This document shows, piece by piece, positions 40,394-48,412 of a stretch of 64,000 bases of DNA; positions within the stretch are counted from its first letter, which is position 1, and each line of letters opens with the position of its first letter. The translations under genes and the position numbers were made by a program. This DNA comes from Actinomadura citrea. GTDB lineage: Bacteria > Actinomycetota > Actinomycetes > Streptosporangiales > Streptosporangiaceae. The notes under the pieces are model-generated. The model did not search any database, had not been told where the DNA came from, and saw only the letters and a program-made list of their open reading frames with translations. The DNA lies in contig NZ_JACCBT010000001.1 of assembly GCF_013409045.1 (NCBI RefSeq), forward strand, positions 868,001 to 932,000, given 5' to 3'.

Positions 40394-42361
40394 TCACGGC
40401 CGCGGCTTCGTGCCCCCGCCGGGGAGCAGCCGCCGCCAGGTGCGCCTCGCCAGCGACGCCAGCGGCGCGGTGACGTGCACGGTCGCCGTCCTGCGGTCCA
40501 TCTTGACGTGCACGCGGCGCGGGGGCACCAGCGACGCGGTCACCGGCCCGAGGACGCCGCCGCCCTCGGCCGGCAGGCGCACCGGGACGGGATCGCCCAC
40601 GCCGTCGACCGCGAAGCGGGCCCGCCAGCGGCCGGGACGCGCGCCCGCGAGGGAGAGGTCGGCGCGCAGGCGGGACGGGTCGTCCGGCGCGGCCTCCAGC
40701 ACCGCGCGGATCGTCGTCCCGTCGTCGGCGTGGTGCAGCACGACGCTCATCGCGGGGCCGTCGCCGAGGACGGGCGGCGCGTCGGCCTGCACCCGGACCC
40801 GCCGCCCCGGCCCCCAGCCGACCTCGACGTCGCGGAAGTCGGCGGACGTGAGGGCGCCGCCGATCTCCAGCGTGAGGGGCCCGCTGTCGCGCTCCTGCCT
40901 CGGGCGCAGCAGGCGGGCACCCGCCAGGGCCGCCCGGGGGAGGGGCAGATCGCGCGGCTTGACCAGCGGCAGCGTCCGCACGTGCCCGCTGAGCGAGACC
41001 TCGATCTGGACCGTCCAGCCGCCGTTCCGGAGGGGGGCCGCCCGCGGGCCGAGAGCGGCGGTGAAGGACACCTCGACGCCGTCGTCAACGGGCGCGGCCG
41101 GGACGGTCTCGCACTCCACCGGGCGGCGGGCGCCGTCGCCGTCCGTCAGCAGCAGGCGGACGGCCGGGCTCTCCTCGTCCACGTCCTGGACGAGCACCGT
41201 GCCGCCGACCATCAGGGCGCCGTCATCCCAGGCCAGCCGTGCCAGGGCCGGCCGGACGACCAGCGGCTTGGGGCTCGCGAAGCACGCGTCGGGAATGCGG
41301 ACGGCGGGGTCGCGGAAGAACGGGTACTTCACGTAGGCGCGCCCGTCCTCCAGGTGGAGGCGGGGCCGCGTCCCGCTGCGGCGGAACCGCAGGACCTCCA
41401 CCAGCTCGTCGTCGAGATCGTGCAGGACGCAGTGCGCGATCACCCGGTGGAGGGGGAGGGCCAGCTCCTGCTGGGCGGGGGTGTACCACTCCTCCAGCAG
41501 TTCGCGGCAGCCCGCGAGGGTGAGCTTCTGGTCGTCGGGCGAGGAGTCCAGGTAGAGGCGGTCGAGGCGGCCGAAGACCTCCAGCCGCAGGTAGCGCCGG
41601 TTCAGCCGGTCCCGGGTCTCGCCCGGCTCGGTGTGGTCGGCGACCTGCCGCATCGCCTGGGCGATGATCGCGTACAGGTCGGCGGGCGGGGCGCCCGCTC
41701 CCTGCGTCGCGCTGGAGCCGTCCTCGCGGGCGGCCCAGTAGTAGCAGTCGTAGTCGGCCAGGACGGAGACTCCGCCGGCGTTCAGGTAGGCGCCGGCGGT
41801 GAAGAGCTGGTCCTCGTGGGCCACCAGGCCCTCGGTGAAGCGGAGCCCCGCGCCCTCGACCAGGGACCGGCGGAAGAGCTGGAGCGCGGCCATCGACATG
41901 CGCCCGAACAGGTCGCAGTCGGGGTCGAGCACGTGGGTGCGCTCGATGGAGCGGGCGAACACCTTGGGCGACTTGCGGCCGCCCGTTCCCACCTGCTTGC
42001 CGAGGACGATGTCGGTGCCGTTGCGCTCGGCCATCGCCGTCATGCGCTCCAGCGCCTCCGGGGCCAGGCGGTCGTCGGCGTCCAGGAAGAACACGAACGT
42101 CCCGGACGCCAGCTCCAGGCCCCGGTTGCGCGGCGCGCCCGCGCCACCGGAGTTCGGCTGGTGGAGGACCGTCAGCCGGTCGTGGGTGCGGGCGAGTTCG
42201 TCCAGCAGTTCGCCGCCGCCGTCGGTCGAGCCGTCGTCGACGGCGATGACCTCGACCTGCTCGGCGGGCAGGGACTGGGCGAAGACCGACTCCAGTGCCC
42301 CGCCCACCGTGTCCCGGCACTGGTAGACCGGGATGATAACGCTGACCAGGGGTTGCCTCAT
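40394..42361 (-). CDS. GT2 glycosyltransferase, TarS-like, long C-terminal beta domains
   Basis: A 655-residue enzyme with a GT-A domain (1-330) and about 320 residues of beta-strand-rich sequence that look like two or three immunoglobulin-like domains. Motifs are SVIIPVYQCRDTVGGALESV, EVIAVDDGSTDGGGE, PNSGGAGAPRNRGLELASGT, LDADDRL and EGLVAHEDQLFTAGAYL. TarS-type wall teichoic acid glycosyltransferases share this plan and use the C-terminal domains to form trimers. It is a paralogue of the 31.3-kb GT2. The C-terminus is basic (RRTWRRLLPGGGTKPRP). Follows the CDP-polyol transferase gene by 38 bases. Confidence 0.87.
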   Translation of the reverse strand: MRQPLVSVIIPVYQCRDTVGGALESVFAQSLPAEQVEVIAVDDGSTDGGGELLDELARTHDRLTVLHQPNSGGAGAPRNRGLELASGTFVFFLDADDRLAPEALERMTAMAERNGTDIVLGKQVGTGGRKSPKVFARSIERTHVLDPDCDLFGRMSMAALQLFRRSLVEGAGLRFTEGLVAHEDQLFTAGAYLNAGGVSVLADYDCYYWAAREDGSSATQGAGAPPADLYAIIAQAMRQVADHTEPGETRDRLNRRYLRLEVFGRLDRLYLDSSPDDQKLTLAGCRELLEEWYTPAQQELALPLHRVIAHCVLHDLDDELVEVLRFRRSGTRPRLHLEDGRAYVKYPFFRDPAVRIPDACFASPKPLVVRPALARLAWDDGALMVGGTVLVQDVDEESPAVRLLLTDGDGARRPVECETVPAAPVDDGVEVSFTAALGPRAAPLRNGGWTVQIEVSLSGHVRTLPLVKPRDLPLPRAALAGARLLRPRQERDSGPLTLEIGGALTSADFRDVEVGWGPGRRVRVQADAPPVLGDGPAMSVVLHHADDGTTIRAVLEAAPDDPSRLRADLSLAGARPGRWRARFAVDGVGDPVPVRLPAEGGGVLGPVTASLVPPRRVHVKMDRRTATVHVTAPLASLARRTWRRLLPGGGTKPRP

Positions 42362-42399
42362 GGCCCCTCTACGCTCGGGAGGTGACTGTGAAGGCCACT

Positions 42400-44208
42400 C
42401 TAGGCGTGCTCGGTGGCCGCGGTGACCGCTCGTCGGGGGATTTCGTACATCGTCGACCTGGGGCCGGCCTGCGCGAGCGCGTCGACGGCGGCGGCGAACC
42501 GCGTCATGGCGTCCGGCTGCTCGGGGCCCAGCAGGTAGTCGCGGAGCGTGCGCCGCTCCGCGGCCAGCGGGTCCTGGCCGGGCGTCGCCGCGACGGCGAG
42601 GATGTCGGTCAGTTCGCCGCAGCCGGGGCTCAGCAGGTAGGCCGCCGACGCGGACGGGAACTCGGTCTTGAAGAGGTTCTCGTCCATGCCGTCGGGGTTG
42701 GCGACCACGTACGGCTTCAGGCTCGGGATGTAGTCGGAGATCACGCTGCTGATGTCGGTGATCAGCATGTCCGAGCGGTTGAAGCACTCGTAGAGGGAGG
42801 CGTCCGCGCCGGTCACCACCTGGTGGCCGCCCGCGCCGCTCCGGTTCGCCTGCTCGATCATCCGGATGAGCCGGGCGTGCACGGCGGCGGCCTCCGCCAG
42901 GCGCCGGCCGGTGTAGGGGTGCGGCCGGTAGATGACGCGCAGCCGCGGCCCCTGCTCCAGCAGCGTCCGGACGATCCGCTCGCCCATGCCGAGCAGGGAG
43001 CTGTAGCCGTGCTCGCTGTCCCAGCCCTCCCAGGTGGGCGCGTACAGGACGGTGGGGACGGGCCCGCCGGACGGCTCGGTGGTGATCTCGCCGAGCTGCG
43101 GGCGGCCCACCTCGACGATGGCCTCGTCGCGCACCCCGGCGTCGGAGTTGTGGTAGCGGTCGCGGCCCGCCGGGCCGGCCACCCACACCTCGTCGAAGAC
43201 CTTGCTGACGGGGTTGGAGCTCGGGCCCTTGTCGCTGTCGCCGTGCCCGACGAACACGTGCTTGATGTGCTCCTCGCGGAGCAGGTGGAGGTTCTTGCCG
43301 GTGTTGCCCGGGTAGAGCGCGACCTTCACGGTCCCGAGGTCGAAGTTCATCATGTCCTCGGCCCGCGTGATGCACACGACGGGGAGCCGGGTGGGCGCGA
43401 GCGCGCCGACGACCTCGGGGGAGCGGACGAGGACCATCGCCTTGCGGTCCAGCCGCTCCAGCGTCTCCAGCCACATGTTGGCCTGGTAGACGGTGGTGGG
43501 CGGGCCGGTGAAGTACAGGACGACCTCGGGCTTGTAGTGGTCCACGCGGCGCTGCACGTCGCGGCCCGACCGTTCGGCGTCGAGGAGGGCGCGCATCCGG
43601 CGCAGCCGCGGCGCCTGCGCGGCCGCGACGGCGATGGCGGCCGCCGCGGTGCCGAGGAGTCCGGCGACCACCAGGGCCGGGAGGCCGAGCAGGAGCCCGG
43701 CGGTTCCGAACAGCAGCGGCAGGAGGTCGGCCTGGCTCTCCAGCAGGAGGGTCAGCCGGGCCTGCCAGGCGGCGCCGGGGACGGGGGAGGACGGCTCGCC
43801 CTGCCCGAGGTTGCGGGTGACGAAGGGGAGCCGGTTGACGCGCCGCGAGGCGACCGCGCCGGCGAGGGTCGCGGCCCGGATCCAGTCGACCAGCAGGAGG
43901 CCGATGGCCGCCAGGACGACGGTCGGCCTGCCGGCGTCGCCCGACTGGACGAGCAGCAGCACGAGGGCCGCCTGCCGGACCAGCACCCGCGCGCCCGGGT
44001 TCATCTGGCCCCAGCGCAGCGGCCTGGCCGCGTCCGGCAGCGTTCGCCCGAGGGCGAACTCGGCCGTGTAGCAGAGCACGGCGGCGCCGAGGAACGCCCA
44101 GGGCGACCCGGCCGCGGCGGCCCCGATCAGCAGCCCGAGCGTGACGGGCAGCGCCAGCACCGATGAGTACCGCATGAGAGTTGAGTACCGGGAGACGAGA
44201 CGCCGCAC
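42400..44208 (-). CDS. Membrane-fused CDP-glycerol/ribitol phosphotransferase (TagB/TagF-like)
   Basis: A 602-residue protein. Residues 1-205 contain about six transmembrane helices; the remainder is a teichoic-acid polyol-phosphate transferase domain of the TagB/TagF/TarL fold. Marks are VLYAPTWEGWDSEHGY, the CDP-binding RVIYRPHPYTG and the DASLYECFNRSDMLITDISS-VISDY region with catalytic acidic and His residues. It transfers glycerol- or ribitol-phosphate from the CDP-polyol to a lipid-linked chain. Soluble TagF proteins are peripheral, so the fused membrane part is unusual. Start GTG 44208 has GGAGG upstream. The neighbouring cytidylyltransferase-SDR gene suggests CDP-ribitol as donor. Confidence 0.87.
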   Translation of the reverse strand: MRRLVSRYSTLMRYSSVLALPVTLGLLIGAAAAGSPWAFLGAAVLCYTAEFALGRTLPDAARPLRWGQMNPGARVLVRQAALVLLLVQSGDAGRPTVVLAAIGLLLVDWIRAATLAGAVASRRVNRLPFVTRNLGQGEPSSPVPGAAWQARLTLLLESQADLLPLLFGTAGLLLGLPALVVAGLLGTAAAAIAVAAAQAPRLRRMRALLDAERSGRDVQRRVDHYKPEVVLYFTGPPTTVYQANMWLETLERLDRKAMVLVRSPEVVGALAPTRLPVVCITRAEDMMNFDLGTVKVALYPGNTGKNLHLLREEHIKHVFVGHGDSDKGPSSNPVSKVFDEVWVAGPAGRDRYHNSDAGVRDEAIVEVGRPQLGEITTEPSGGPVPTVLYAPTWEGWDSEHGYSSLLGMGERIVRTLLEQGPRLRVIYRPHPYTGRRLAEAAAVHARLIRMIEQANRSGAGGHQVVTGADASLYECFNRSDMLITDISSVISDYIPSLKPYVVANPDGMDENLFKTEFPSASAAYLLSPGCGELTDILAVAATPGQDPLAAERRTLRDYLLGPEQPDAMTRFAAAVDALAQAGPRSTMYEIPRRAVTAATEHA

Positions 44209-44313
44209 GGCACACCTCCGTCTTGTCAGCGCCTGAGGAATGGCGCATTTGGGGAGAGGGGAAGGGGGGACCTGCGCCCGCCGGGCCGAGCGGGCGCGTG
44301 CGGGGGTGGGGTG

Positions 44314-45732
44314 TCAGCCGGAACGGCCGCCGAGGAGGGGGTCTTCACGACGCACGTCGATGACCTGCCCGGTGAGGCTGGAGAGCAGGACGTTGAGGGA
44401 GGTGCGGGCCACCTGGTCGGCGCTCAGCAGGGTGTGCGGGGGCTCCTGGCCGAACGCCGCGGTCCGCATGGGGGTGCTGGTCCGCTCGGGGTTGATGCAG
44501 TTGATCCGCACCTTGTCGCCGGACCACTCGTCGGCCAGCGCCTGGGTGAGGTTCACCGTGGCGGCCTTGGCGGAGGAGTACAGGCTGTAGTCGGCGCGCC
44601 CGCGGGTGTAGGAGCTGGAGGTGTAGAGCAGCAGCTGCCCGCCGGTCTTGGCGAGGTAGGGGTACGACGCCCGCGCGATGTGGATCGGCGCGAGGTAGTT
44701 GACGCGCAGCGCCTCCTCGATCGCCTCGGGGTCGATGGCGTCGAGCCGGCCGATCCGCAGGATGCCCGCCGTGTTGACGACGAAGTCGACGCGGCCGGTC
44801 GCCGAGTAGGCCTGCGCGAGCGCGCCGGCGACGTCGTCGGGCCGCTCGACGTGGGTGCGGGTGGCGCCGCGGCTGTAGCCGAAGACGCGGGCGCCGAACC
44901 GCTGGGCCAGCTCCGCGATGGAGGCGCCGATGCCCTGGCTGGCGCCGAACACGACCATCGTCTTGCCGCCGAGGGCCTCGGCGTACTCGTCCTCGGTCAG
45001 GTCGGGGGCGTCGGAGGAGGCGAGCTGGAACAGCTTGTCCGCGACGAACATGTCGACCGGCTCGGTGACCTTCATGTTGTGCTCGTCGCCGGGGACGACG
45101 TAGATCGGGGTGCCGGGCAGGTAGCGCAGCACCACCGTGCAGTCGTCGGTCGCCTCGAAGTTCTCGTCCCGCCACGCCTTCTCGTAGGCGTCGCGGATGG
45201 TGGCGAGCCGGAAGCCCTGCGGGGTCTGACCGCGGCGCAGGTTCGCCCGGCGCGGGACGTCCACGATGACGTCCTGGTCGACCTGGATGATCGTGTCGGC
45301 GGACGGGATCGCGACGTCCACCGCCCGGTGCTCGCGCAGCGCGGCCACGCAGTCGCGGATGATGCGCTGCGAGAGCAGCGGGCGCACCGCGTCGTGGAAC
45401 AGCACGCTGGTCGTCTCGGCCGGGTGGTCGGCGAGGGCGTCGAGGGCGAGCTGCGTGGTGGCGTTCCGGGACGTCCCGCCGGGGAGCACCGCCTTGACCT
45501 TGGTGCAGCCGGCCTTCCGCACGCAGTCCGCGGCGTCCTGGATGAACCCGGGGTTCATCAGGACGATGATCTCGTCGACGTCGGGGGCCTCCTCGAACAC
45601 GCCCAGCGTGTGTTCGAGGATCGTCTTCCCGGCGATCTTGAGGAGCTGCTTGGGAGTGCTGAGACCCATCCGCTGTCCGCTGCCACCCGCAAGGATGACG
45701 GCTACGACGCGATGCTCACCCTGCGGCGCCAT
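44314..45732 (-). CDS. Bifunctional polyol-phosphate cytidylyltransferase / SDR (CDP-ribitol synthase-like)
   Basis: A 472-residue fusion. Residues 5-235 are an IspD/TarI cytidylyltransferase (ILAGGSGQRMGLSTPKQLLK; SVLFHDAVRPLLS). Residues 245-470 are a short-chain dehydrogenase with GASQGIGASIAELAQRFG, NTAGILRIG and an intact YSSAK catalytic pair. The same order occurs in Haemophilus Bcs1/Acs1, which reduces ribulose-5-phosphate and activates it to CDP-ribitol; this is the likely function. It supplies the TagF-like enzyme coded directly downstream. ATG 45732 is chosen over TTG 45738. Confidence 0.87.
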   Translation of the reverse strand: MAPQGEHRVVAVILAGGSGQRMGLSTPKQLLKIAGKTILEHTLGVFEEAPDVDEIIVLMNPGFIQDAADCVRKAGCTKVKAVLPGGTSRNATTQLALDALADHPAETTSVLFHDAVRPLLSQRIIRDCVAALREHRAVDVAIPSADTIIQVDQDVIVDVPRRANLRRGQTPQGFRLATIRDAYEKAWRDENFEATDDCTVVLRYLPGTPIYVVPGDEHNMKVTEPVDMFVADKLFQLASSDAPDLTEDEYAEALGGKTMVVFGASQGIGASIAELAQRFGARVFGYSRGATRTHVERPDDVAGALAQAYSATGRVDFVVNTAGILRIGRLDAIDPEAIEEALRVNYLAPIHIARASYPYLAKTGGQLLLYTSSSYTRGRADYSLYSSAKAATVNLTQALADEWSGDKVRINCINPERTSTPMRTAAFGQEPPHTLLSADQVARTSLNVLLSSLTGQVIDVRREDPLLGGRSG

Positions 45733-45935
45733 GACCAATGCGACCGTCCTTATTCTTCATGGCAGCCGGAACGGCGGCCGAAAACCGAACGTGATGCAGT
45801 CACCCGTGGGATCTGGGGGTGCGGGCGGCACGGCTTTCGCAGGGCTGGTGATCCGCACAGGGGGGAACTGCCGCCTAACTGTACCCGGTCTGTGGAACTT
45901 TGAGGCGAATTCACCAACGTTCCAGATTCCTGTAA

Positions 45936-45952
45936 CCCCTTGCATGCAGGGG
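45936..45952 (-). terminator. Weak near-palindrome downstream of acyltransferase
   Basis: CCCCTTGCATGCAGGGG pairs except for one bulged T. It lies 48-64 bases after the acyltransferase stop, in the 267-bp gap before the cytidylyltransferase gene. The rest of that gap probably holds the operon promoter, but I cannot assign boxes. Confidence 0.35.
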
Positions 45953-45999
45953 CCTGCGGCGCCCCGGACCATGATCGTTGCGCCCCGGGCGTCCGGTCG

Positions 46000-47121
46000 T
46001 CACCGGCCGAAGAGCGGCCTCATGTCGGGCTCGACGGCCCAGCGGGTCACGCGGCGCACCGGGGAGGTGCTCAGCACCGTGACGATGACGAAGCAGGCGA
46101 GCACCACCGACAGGACGCCGGGAACCGTGTCGAACCAGGCGAGCTTCTGCCAGCCCTCGAACGTGAACAGCCGCGTCAGGAACCCGTGCAGCAGGTAGCC
46201 GTAGATGGTGGCGGCGCCGAGGTCGCTGTACCACGTGCGGCGGGACGGGGTGACCGCGAGGAAGGCCAGGATGAGCACGGTCCCGGTGAGCATCAGCCCG
46301 GCGCGCATCACGGTTCCGGTGAGCTCGTCCACGCCGAGGTCGCCGTTGGCGGTGTCCCAGTTCAGCCAGCGCGCGTTCATGTGGTCCCGGGTGAGGTACG
46401 CGCCCGCGAGCGCGGCCGCCAGGAGCGCGGCGCCCGTGATCCGCGCCCACGGCCGCCGGACGATCTGGATCACCTCCGGCGACAGCGTCAGCCCGAGGAC
46501 GTAGAACGGCGCCAGCCCGAGGATCCGGTACAGGTCGAGCGCGCTCCCGATGTCGGACATGTAGCAGAGGAGGGCGACGAGCACGGCCGTCGCCAGCGGG
46601 AACCTGAGCCGCCGCCACACCGGGGTGAGCAGCCGCCAGACGAACAGCGCCAGCAGGAACCAGGTCAGGTAGTAGGGGTCCAGCGCGTCGAACTGGAACG
46701 CCCGCCCGTCGACGCCCCAGGCGAACAGGCTGTAGGCGCACTGGAAGATCAGGTACGGCGCGATGGTCGAGCCGACCAGCCGCACGGCCTTGTCGTCGGT
46801 GAGGGTGAACCGCTTGGACAGGTAGCCGCTGACCATGACGAACAGCGGCATGTGGAACAGGTAGATGAAGTTCCAGAGCGCCGCGGCCAGCGGGACGTCC
46901 CGCAGTCCCGACAGCCCGTGCCCGCCGGCGACGAGCAGGATCGCCAGGAACTTGGCGTTGTCCAGGTGCGGGTCGCGTCCTCGGGGAGCCGCGCCGCCCT
47001 GCGTCCGCGGCTTGTCCTGCGTGCGCTCGGCGGGGGGTGCCGCCGCCGGGGCGGAGTCGGGGACCGGCGCCTCGGCGGAGTCGGGAACCGCCACGACGGA
47101 CGCCTCGGGTGTCTGTGTCAT
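46000..47121 (-). CDS. Membrane acyltransferase 3 family protein
   Basis: A 373-residue integral membrane protein with about ten helices after a 50-residue Ala/Pro-rich cytosolic N-terminus. It belongs to the acyltransferase-3 / OafA fold: DNAKFLAILLVAGGHGL carries the usual early His, and FIYLFHMPLFVMVSGYLSKR is a strong family mark. Such enzymes O-acetylate or otherwise acylate surface glycans. Located at the head of the minus-strand teichoic acid genes, it may modify their product, although a 267-bp gap separates it from them. Confidence 0.85.
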   Translation of the reverse strand: MTQTPEASVVAVPDSAEAPVPDSAPAAAPPAERTQDKPRTQGGAAPRGRDPHLDNAKFLAILLVAGGHGLSGLRDVPLAAALWNFIYLFHMPLFVMVSGYLSKRFTLTDDKAVRLVGSTIAPYLIFQCAYSLFAWGVDGRAFQFDALDPYYLTWFLLALFVWRLLTPVWRRLRFPLATAVLVALLCYMSDIGSALDLYRILGLAPFYVLGLTLSPEVIQIVRRPWARITGAALLAAALAGAYLTRDHMNARWLNWDTANGDLGVDELTGTVMRAGLMLTGTVLILAFLAVTPSRRTWYSDLGAATIYGYLLHGFLTRLFTFEGWQKLAWFDTVPGVLSVVLACFVIVTVLSTSPVRRVTRWAVEPDMRPLFGR

Positions 47122-47361
47122 GAAAGATCTCTGATCCTGGGAGGGGCTCGTGGAGCATACCTAACGAAACGGTCCAGAACCCTCGGAGTCACAGCGCGCT
47201 GCCGCGGCGTCACGGGCGGGCGCCGCGGATTCGGCGGGCGTCCCGCGCGCAAGATCCTCTGAGACGGGTACACGCCCGTTACCGAGGCGGCGGCCGTTAC
47301 CTGATGCGATGGCCGGGGCAGGGTCCGGGGGACCGGGCCAGTGCGGGAGGACGGGAGAGGC

Positions 47362-47778
47362 ATGGGATACGGGAGGTCCACCCGGCAGGGGGTGGTGATC
47401 ATCGCCGGCGGCACGGTGCTGGTGGCCGGTGTCGCGCTGCTCGTGCTGCCCGGCCCGGGGCTGCTGCTCGTGCTGGCCGGCCTGCTCATCCTCTCCCGGG
47501 AGTTCCCGGCCGTGAACCGCTACGTCGAGCCCGTCCGGGAGCGGGCGATCCAGGCGGCCGAGGAGAGCGTGACGTCGTGGTGGCGCCTCACGGGCTCCGT
47601 GCTCACCGGGCTCGCGCTGATCGGCGCGGGTGTGGCCTGGGGGCTCGTGGAGGAGCTTCCGCTCAGCGGATGGAGCACGGGCTCGGGGCTCATCCTGTCC
47701 GGCTTCATCCTCTTCGGGCTCCTCTACTGGAGCTGGCGGCGGGTCAGGGCCCGCCGCGCCGGCACCCTCCCCGAGTGA
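47362..47778 (+). CDS. PGPGW-type small membrane protein (TIGR02611-like)
   Basis: A 138-residue membrane protein with an N-terminal hydrophobic pair of helices carrying LVLPGPGLLLVLAGLLILSR, then a soluble helix (NRYVEPVRERAIQAAEES) and two further helices, ending in an Arg-rich tail. The PGPG motif and layout fit the TIGR02611/PGPGW family, whose function is not known. ATG 47362 is used; a GTG at 47341 would add seven residues. Confidence 0.78.
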   Translation: MGYGRSTRQGVVIIAGGTVLVAGVALLVLPGPGLLLVLAGLLILSREFPAVNRYVEPVRERAIQAAEESVTSWWRLTGSVLTGLALIGAGVAWGLVEELPLSGWSTGSGLILSGFILFGLLYWSWRRVRARRAGTLPE

Positions 47779-47802
47779 CGGGCCGGGCGGACGGCTCGAC
47801 GC

Positions 47803-47816
47803 GGCCGGGCCCGGCC
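47803..47816. repeat. 14-bp perfect palindrome between small membrane genes
   Basis: GGCCGGGCCCGGCC lies 25 bases after the PGPGW gene stop. It could form a short hairpin that ends that transcript. Confidence 0.4.
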
Positions 47817-47866
47817 AGGGCGAAATGTTCTGCCAGGTTGATCCGCCGGCCGGGTATCACCGTGTC

Positions 47867-48301
47867 ATGGGTATGGGCATCCTTCTTCGTGTACTCGTGG
47901 CCGCGGGACTCGCGGCCGACGCCGTCGTGCACTGGCGCTTCGCGCCCGACATGGCCCCCGGGCCCAACACTCCGAGCGATGTCATCCCGGGAGACGACCT
48001 GTTCCGTGGCCAGGCCATCGCGGCGGCCGTCGCGGCGCTGCTGGTGCTCTTCTGGGCCCGGAGGTGGACGTACGCGATCGCGCTCGTCGTCGCGGCGAGC
48101 GCGGCCGGGGCCGTGCTGCTGTACTACTTCGTCGACTTCGGGCAGCTCGGTCCGATCCCCCGGATGTACGACCCGCAGTGGTACGCCGACAAGACGATCA
48201 GCTTCGCCGGGGAGGCCGTCGCCGCGCTCGCCGCGCTGATCGGATTCTTCACCGTCGGCAGGAAGGAGAAGGCGGAGTCCTACTCCTCCGCCGTGCGGTG
48301 A
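47867..48301 (+). CDS. Small four-helix membrane protein of unknown function
   Basis: A 144-residue membrane protein with four predicted helices (about 5-20, 50-65, 70-90, 112-130). Between helices 1 and 2 is a conserved-looking polar loop (VVHWRFAPDMAPGPNT), and another between 3 and 4 (PIPRMYDPQWYADKT). The plan is common in uncharacterised actinobacterial proteins. ATG 47867; no strong ribosome binding site. No obvious partner. Confidence 0.7.
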   Translation: MGMGILLRVLVAAGLAADAVVHWRFAPDMAPGPNTPSDVIPGDDLFRGQAIAAAVAALLVLFWARRWTYAIALVVAASAAGAVLLYYFVDFGQLGPIPRMYDPQWYADKTISFAGEAVAALAALIGFFTVGRKEKAESYSSAVR

Positions 48302-48390
48302 CGCCTCCGGACGCTGCGTCCGTGCGATGAGGGCGCAGTGTCCGCAGGCCAGGCGGAGAGCGAGTCGCGCCGGGCCCTTGACCCGTCAAA

Positions 48391-48404
48391 TGAACGCTCG
48401 TTTA
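48391..48404. promoter_or_regulatory. TetR operator upstream of TetR-ferredoxin gene
   Basis: TGAACG-CT-CGTTTA is a palindrome with one mismatch, nine bases before the TetR start. The core AACGCTCGTT also resembles the box at 22087-22102. Confidence 0.55.
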
Positions 48405-48412
48405 ATTCCGGT

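Noticed and set aside
40394..44248. A single 1284-codon minus-strand frame covering the TagF-like and GT2 genes
   Set aside because: Only its last 655 residues (from ATG 42361) look like protein, the GT2 enzyme. The first half is a shifted frame over the TagF-like gene, which has its own GTG and GGAGG.
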